From G963668435 sp963668435 (GTDB taxonomy: Bacteria > Latescibacterota > Latescibacteria > Latescibacterales > Latescibacteraceae), in the NCBI GenBank assembly GCA_963668435.2, contig CAXXSC010000008.1, positions 992,001-1,056,000 of the forward strand: a DNA stretch of 64,000 bases, written 5' to 3'. The notes under the pieces were generated by a model. That model worked only from the letters and a program-made list of their open reading frames with translations, had not been told where the DNA came from and made no database searches. A program made the position numbers and the translations under genes. This document shows positions 62,434 to 64,000 of this stretch, in pieces (position 1 is the stretch's first letter; every line of letters starts with the position of its first letter).

Positions 62434-64000
62434 TCAGAGACGGGACCCGGCAACAATGGTTTTGGTCACAGTGCTCACTTTACCGTCATCACGGTTCAGC
62501 GCCTCCAGCCTGAGGATATACGGGCCTGCCGGGACACGGCTGCCATCGGCACAACCATCCCATTCGTATGACCATTTCGATCCGCTGTCCTCGGCGTCGC
62601 GCAGTTTCGTAATGAAACGCCCGCGCCGGTCAAAAACTGTCAGGCTCACCCGTGCCCTCGGAAAATCGAGAGTGTAACTGATCTCGGCCGTCTCGCCGAA
62701 AGGATTCGGATCGACAGTCAGCACAGGCTCCAGGCGGATAGTACCGATATCGTAAAGCATGCTGTTGGCAGCGCCGGGTGTGCCACCAATCGGTGCACTC
62801 TCCTCCCATTGATCGCTCTCGATTGAAATACGCTCCAGCGACTTGCCGCTGACAGTGCTCTCATAGTACATGCTGTCAATAAAAGCGCTGACGCTTGCGG
62901 CATAGAGGCGTACGCTGTCTCCGTCATTGTTCAGCGAGGGAACGCAGCCGGCATTCTCGACAAAAACGGCATCAGGTGCCACATTCGGTACAGGGCCGAC
63001 GGCTATAACTGCATACATTCCCGCGTTGAGGGTCTCGAAACTGTTTATCAGGCGCGGAGCACCTTTAACGCTGTCGTAAATCTGCCAATTATACAGGCTG
63101 ACACTAGTCTCACCAATGTTGTAGAGCTCGACCCATTCGCTGCCACCATCTGAGGGCGCCGCCATGACCTCATTGATAATCACCTCGGTCTCGCCACGGC
63201 TATTGATATACAATTTCTCCAGTGAATCGGCATCGGCGCCCTTGAACGCCACGACAAAAGCATTGTAGCCAAGCGGCACGTTATCGACTACCACCACCTG
63301 GTCGTCCGACTGCTCGCCCGGTGCGGTGTCATTGCTGAAACGCATGGTGCCGATAAAACGATCAGGGCGCATGATGACATCGATCTCGATAACAGACAAC
63401 GTTTTCGCTCCGTGGTTACGGTAGCACAGCGAGATTTCGCAGTCATTATCCGAAATTTGTAAAAGGTGCAGATCCTCGGGCAGGATCACCGGGCAATAGT
63501 CTGGCAGGGCCGCCAGGTATTCCCGGCCCGGTGTGCCGTCGATTTGGAGCGATTCCCGAAAAAATGTTTCACCCGAACCTGTCACACGTTCCCATGAGTG
63601 GCCCGGACTGCATGCAATGTCGTATTTGACAGCCTCGACAAGCTCGCCATCACCGTTCACAATACGTACGGTTTCGGCAGTGGAATTGGAGAGGCCGCGC
63701 GAGCCGAGGGCCTTGTCGGTAACAATGAACAGAGGAGTGTCCGCGGGAATATCGGAATAGGGCTCAGTGCTGAGACCGAAATAGTCGGGGTCGAAAATCA
63801 GGGCATACGCCCCTGCGGGGATACCCCAACCCCCATCTGCGACAGGAACGATCTTATCGTCAGCGGAACCGTCACCGATCAGCCACCCCTCAAGGTAAAC
63901 AGGCGAACTGCCGCCATTATAGAGCTCGACAAACTCGCGGGCGTTCTCGTTGCCATCGGGATTGAACATGATCTCGCTGATGATAACACCGCTTTCCGCA
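62434..64000 (-). CDS. Secreted lamin-tail domain protein with C-terminal FlgD-like module, 5' end outside window
   Basis: At least 521 residues; the frame is open to the last base, so the N-terminus and signal are missing. Two lamin-tail domains are seen: one at the visible start (EIMFNP, EFVELYNGGS) and one near the middle (VIINEVMAAPSDGGSEWVEL, then YNWQIYD). A beta-rich region lies between them. The last 90 residues are a FlgD/T9SS-type module (DPNPFGETAEI, FDRRGRFITKL, PAGPYILRL). Probably a cell-surface or secreted adhesive or structural protein; function unknown. Confidence 0.85.
   Translation of the reverse strand, partial: AESGVIISEIMFNPDGNENAREFVELYNGGSSPVYLEGWLIGDGSADDKIVPVADGGWGIPAGAYALIFDPDYFGLSTEPYSDIPADTPLFIVTDKALGSRGLSNSTAETVRIVNGDGELVEAVKYDIACSPGHSWERVTGSGETFFRESLQIDGTPGREYLAALPDYCPVILPEDLHLLQISDNDCEISLCYRNHGAKTLSVIEIDVIMRPDRFIGTMRFSNDTAPGEQSDDQVVVVDNVPLGYNAFVVAFKGADADSLEKLYINSRGETEVIINEVMAAPSDGGSEWVELYNIGETSVSLYNWQIYDSVKGAPRLINSFETLNAGMYAVIAVGPVPNVAPDAVFVENAGCVPSLNNDGDSVRLYAASVSAFIDSMYYESTVSGKSLERISIESDQWEESAPIGGTPGAANSMLYDIGTIRLEPVLTVDPNPFGETAEISYTLDFPRARVSLTVFDRRGRFITKLRDAEDSGSKWSYEWDGCADGSRVPAGPYILRLEALNRDDGKVSTVTKTIVAGSRL

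Overview
The window is a densely packed bacterial chromosome segment with no phage, rRNA or CRISPR content. It suggests a didermic (Gram-negative) bacterium near the FCB/candidate-phylum group (Bacteroidota/Chlorobi/Latescibacterota-like). The signs are TonB-dependent receptors, a TolC-type efflux system, an LpxL/HtrB-type acyltransferase, LolA next to FtsK, and four secreted proteins with a FlgD/type-IX-like Ig domain. In addition, the F-type ATP synthase operon follows M23 peptidase and bactofilin genes and lacks beta and epsilon. The species cannot be named from the sequence alone.

Layout. 1-2621 (+): two transporters, an APC permease end and a CPA2 antiporter, each with a C-terminal PTS EIIA domain. 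2655-9991 (-): glycosyltransferase, enolase-superfamily epimerase, acyltransferase, a GAF/HD-GYP c-di-GMP phosphodiesterase, a Tat-exported TIM-barrel protein and a DUF3298 lipoprotein. 10217-17944 (+): three TetR regulators around an RND efflux operon (adaptor, pump, outer-membrane factor). 18023-21840 (+): a 19-residue peptide, a membrane protein, inositol-phosphate synthase, a small helical protein, a metallophosphoesterase lipoprotein and an outer-membrane-like protein.

21866-35392 (-) is a long metal-acquisition-like cluster. It holds a small Cys membrane protein, a CxxxCxC protein, a TonB receptor, a beta-propeller protein, flavodoxin, DUF2023, two YbtP/Q-type ABC exporters, a DUF2325 coiled-coil protein and two methyltransferases. 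Next come a subtilase gene split by an in-frame stop (35533-37899), then gpmA and fbaB (+). 40849-44468 (-) is a second, zinc-type TonB operon preceded by a Fur-family box; its first gene looks like a relative of the small membrane protein that heads the first cluster.

44526-47903 (-): tRNA-Asn, dnaG and a DUF1015 gene. 47987-55733 (-): M23 peptidase, bactofilin and the ATP synthase genes atpI-B-(triple-hairpin c)-E-F-H-A-G in one apparent transcription unit. The single-hairpin c subunit carries a complete Na+/two-carboxylate signature. The second c-like subunit has three fused hairpins, only one of which keeps its ion-binding glutamates. This mixed rotor is the most unusual feature of the window. 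55885-64000 (-): HIT hydrolase, subtilase, LolA, FtsK, a DMT transporter and a lamin-tail secreted protein cut by the window end.
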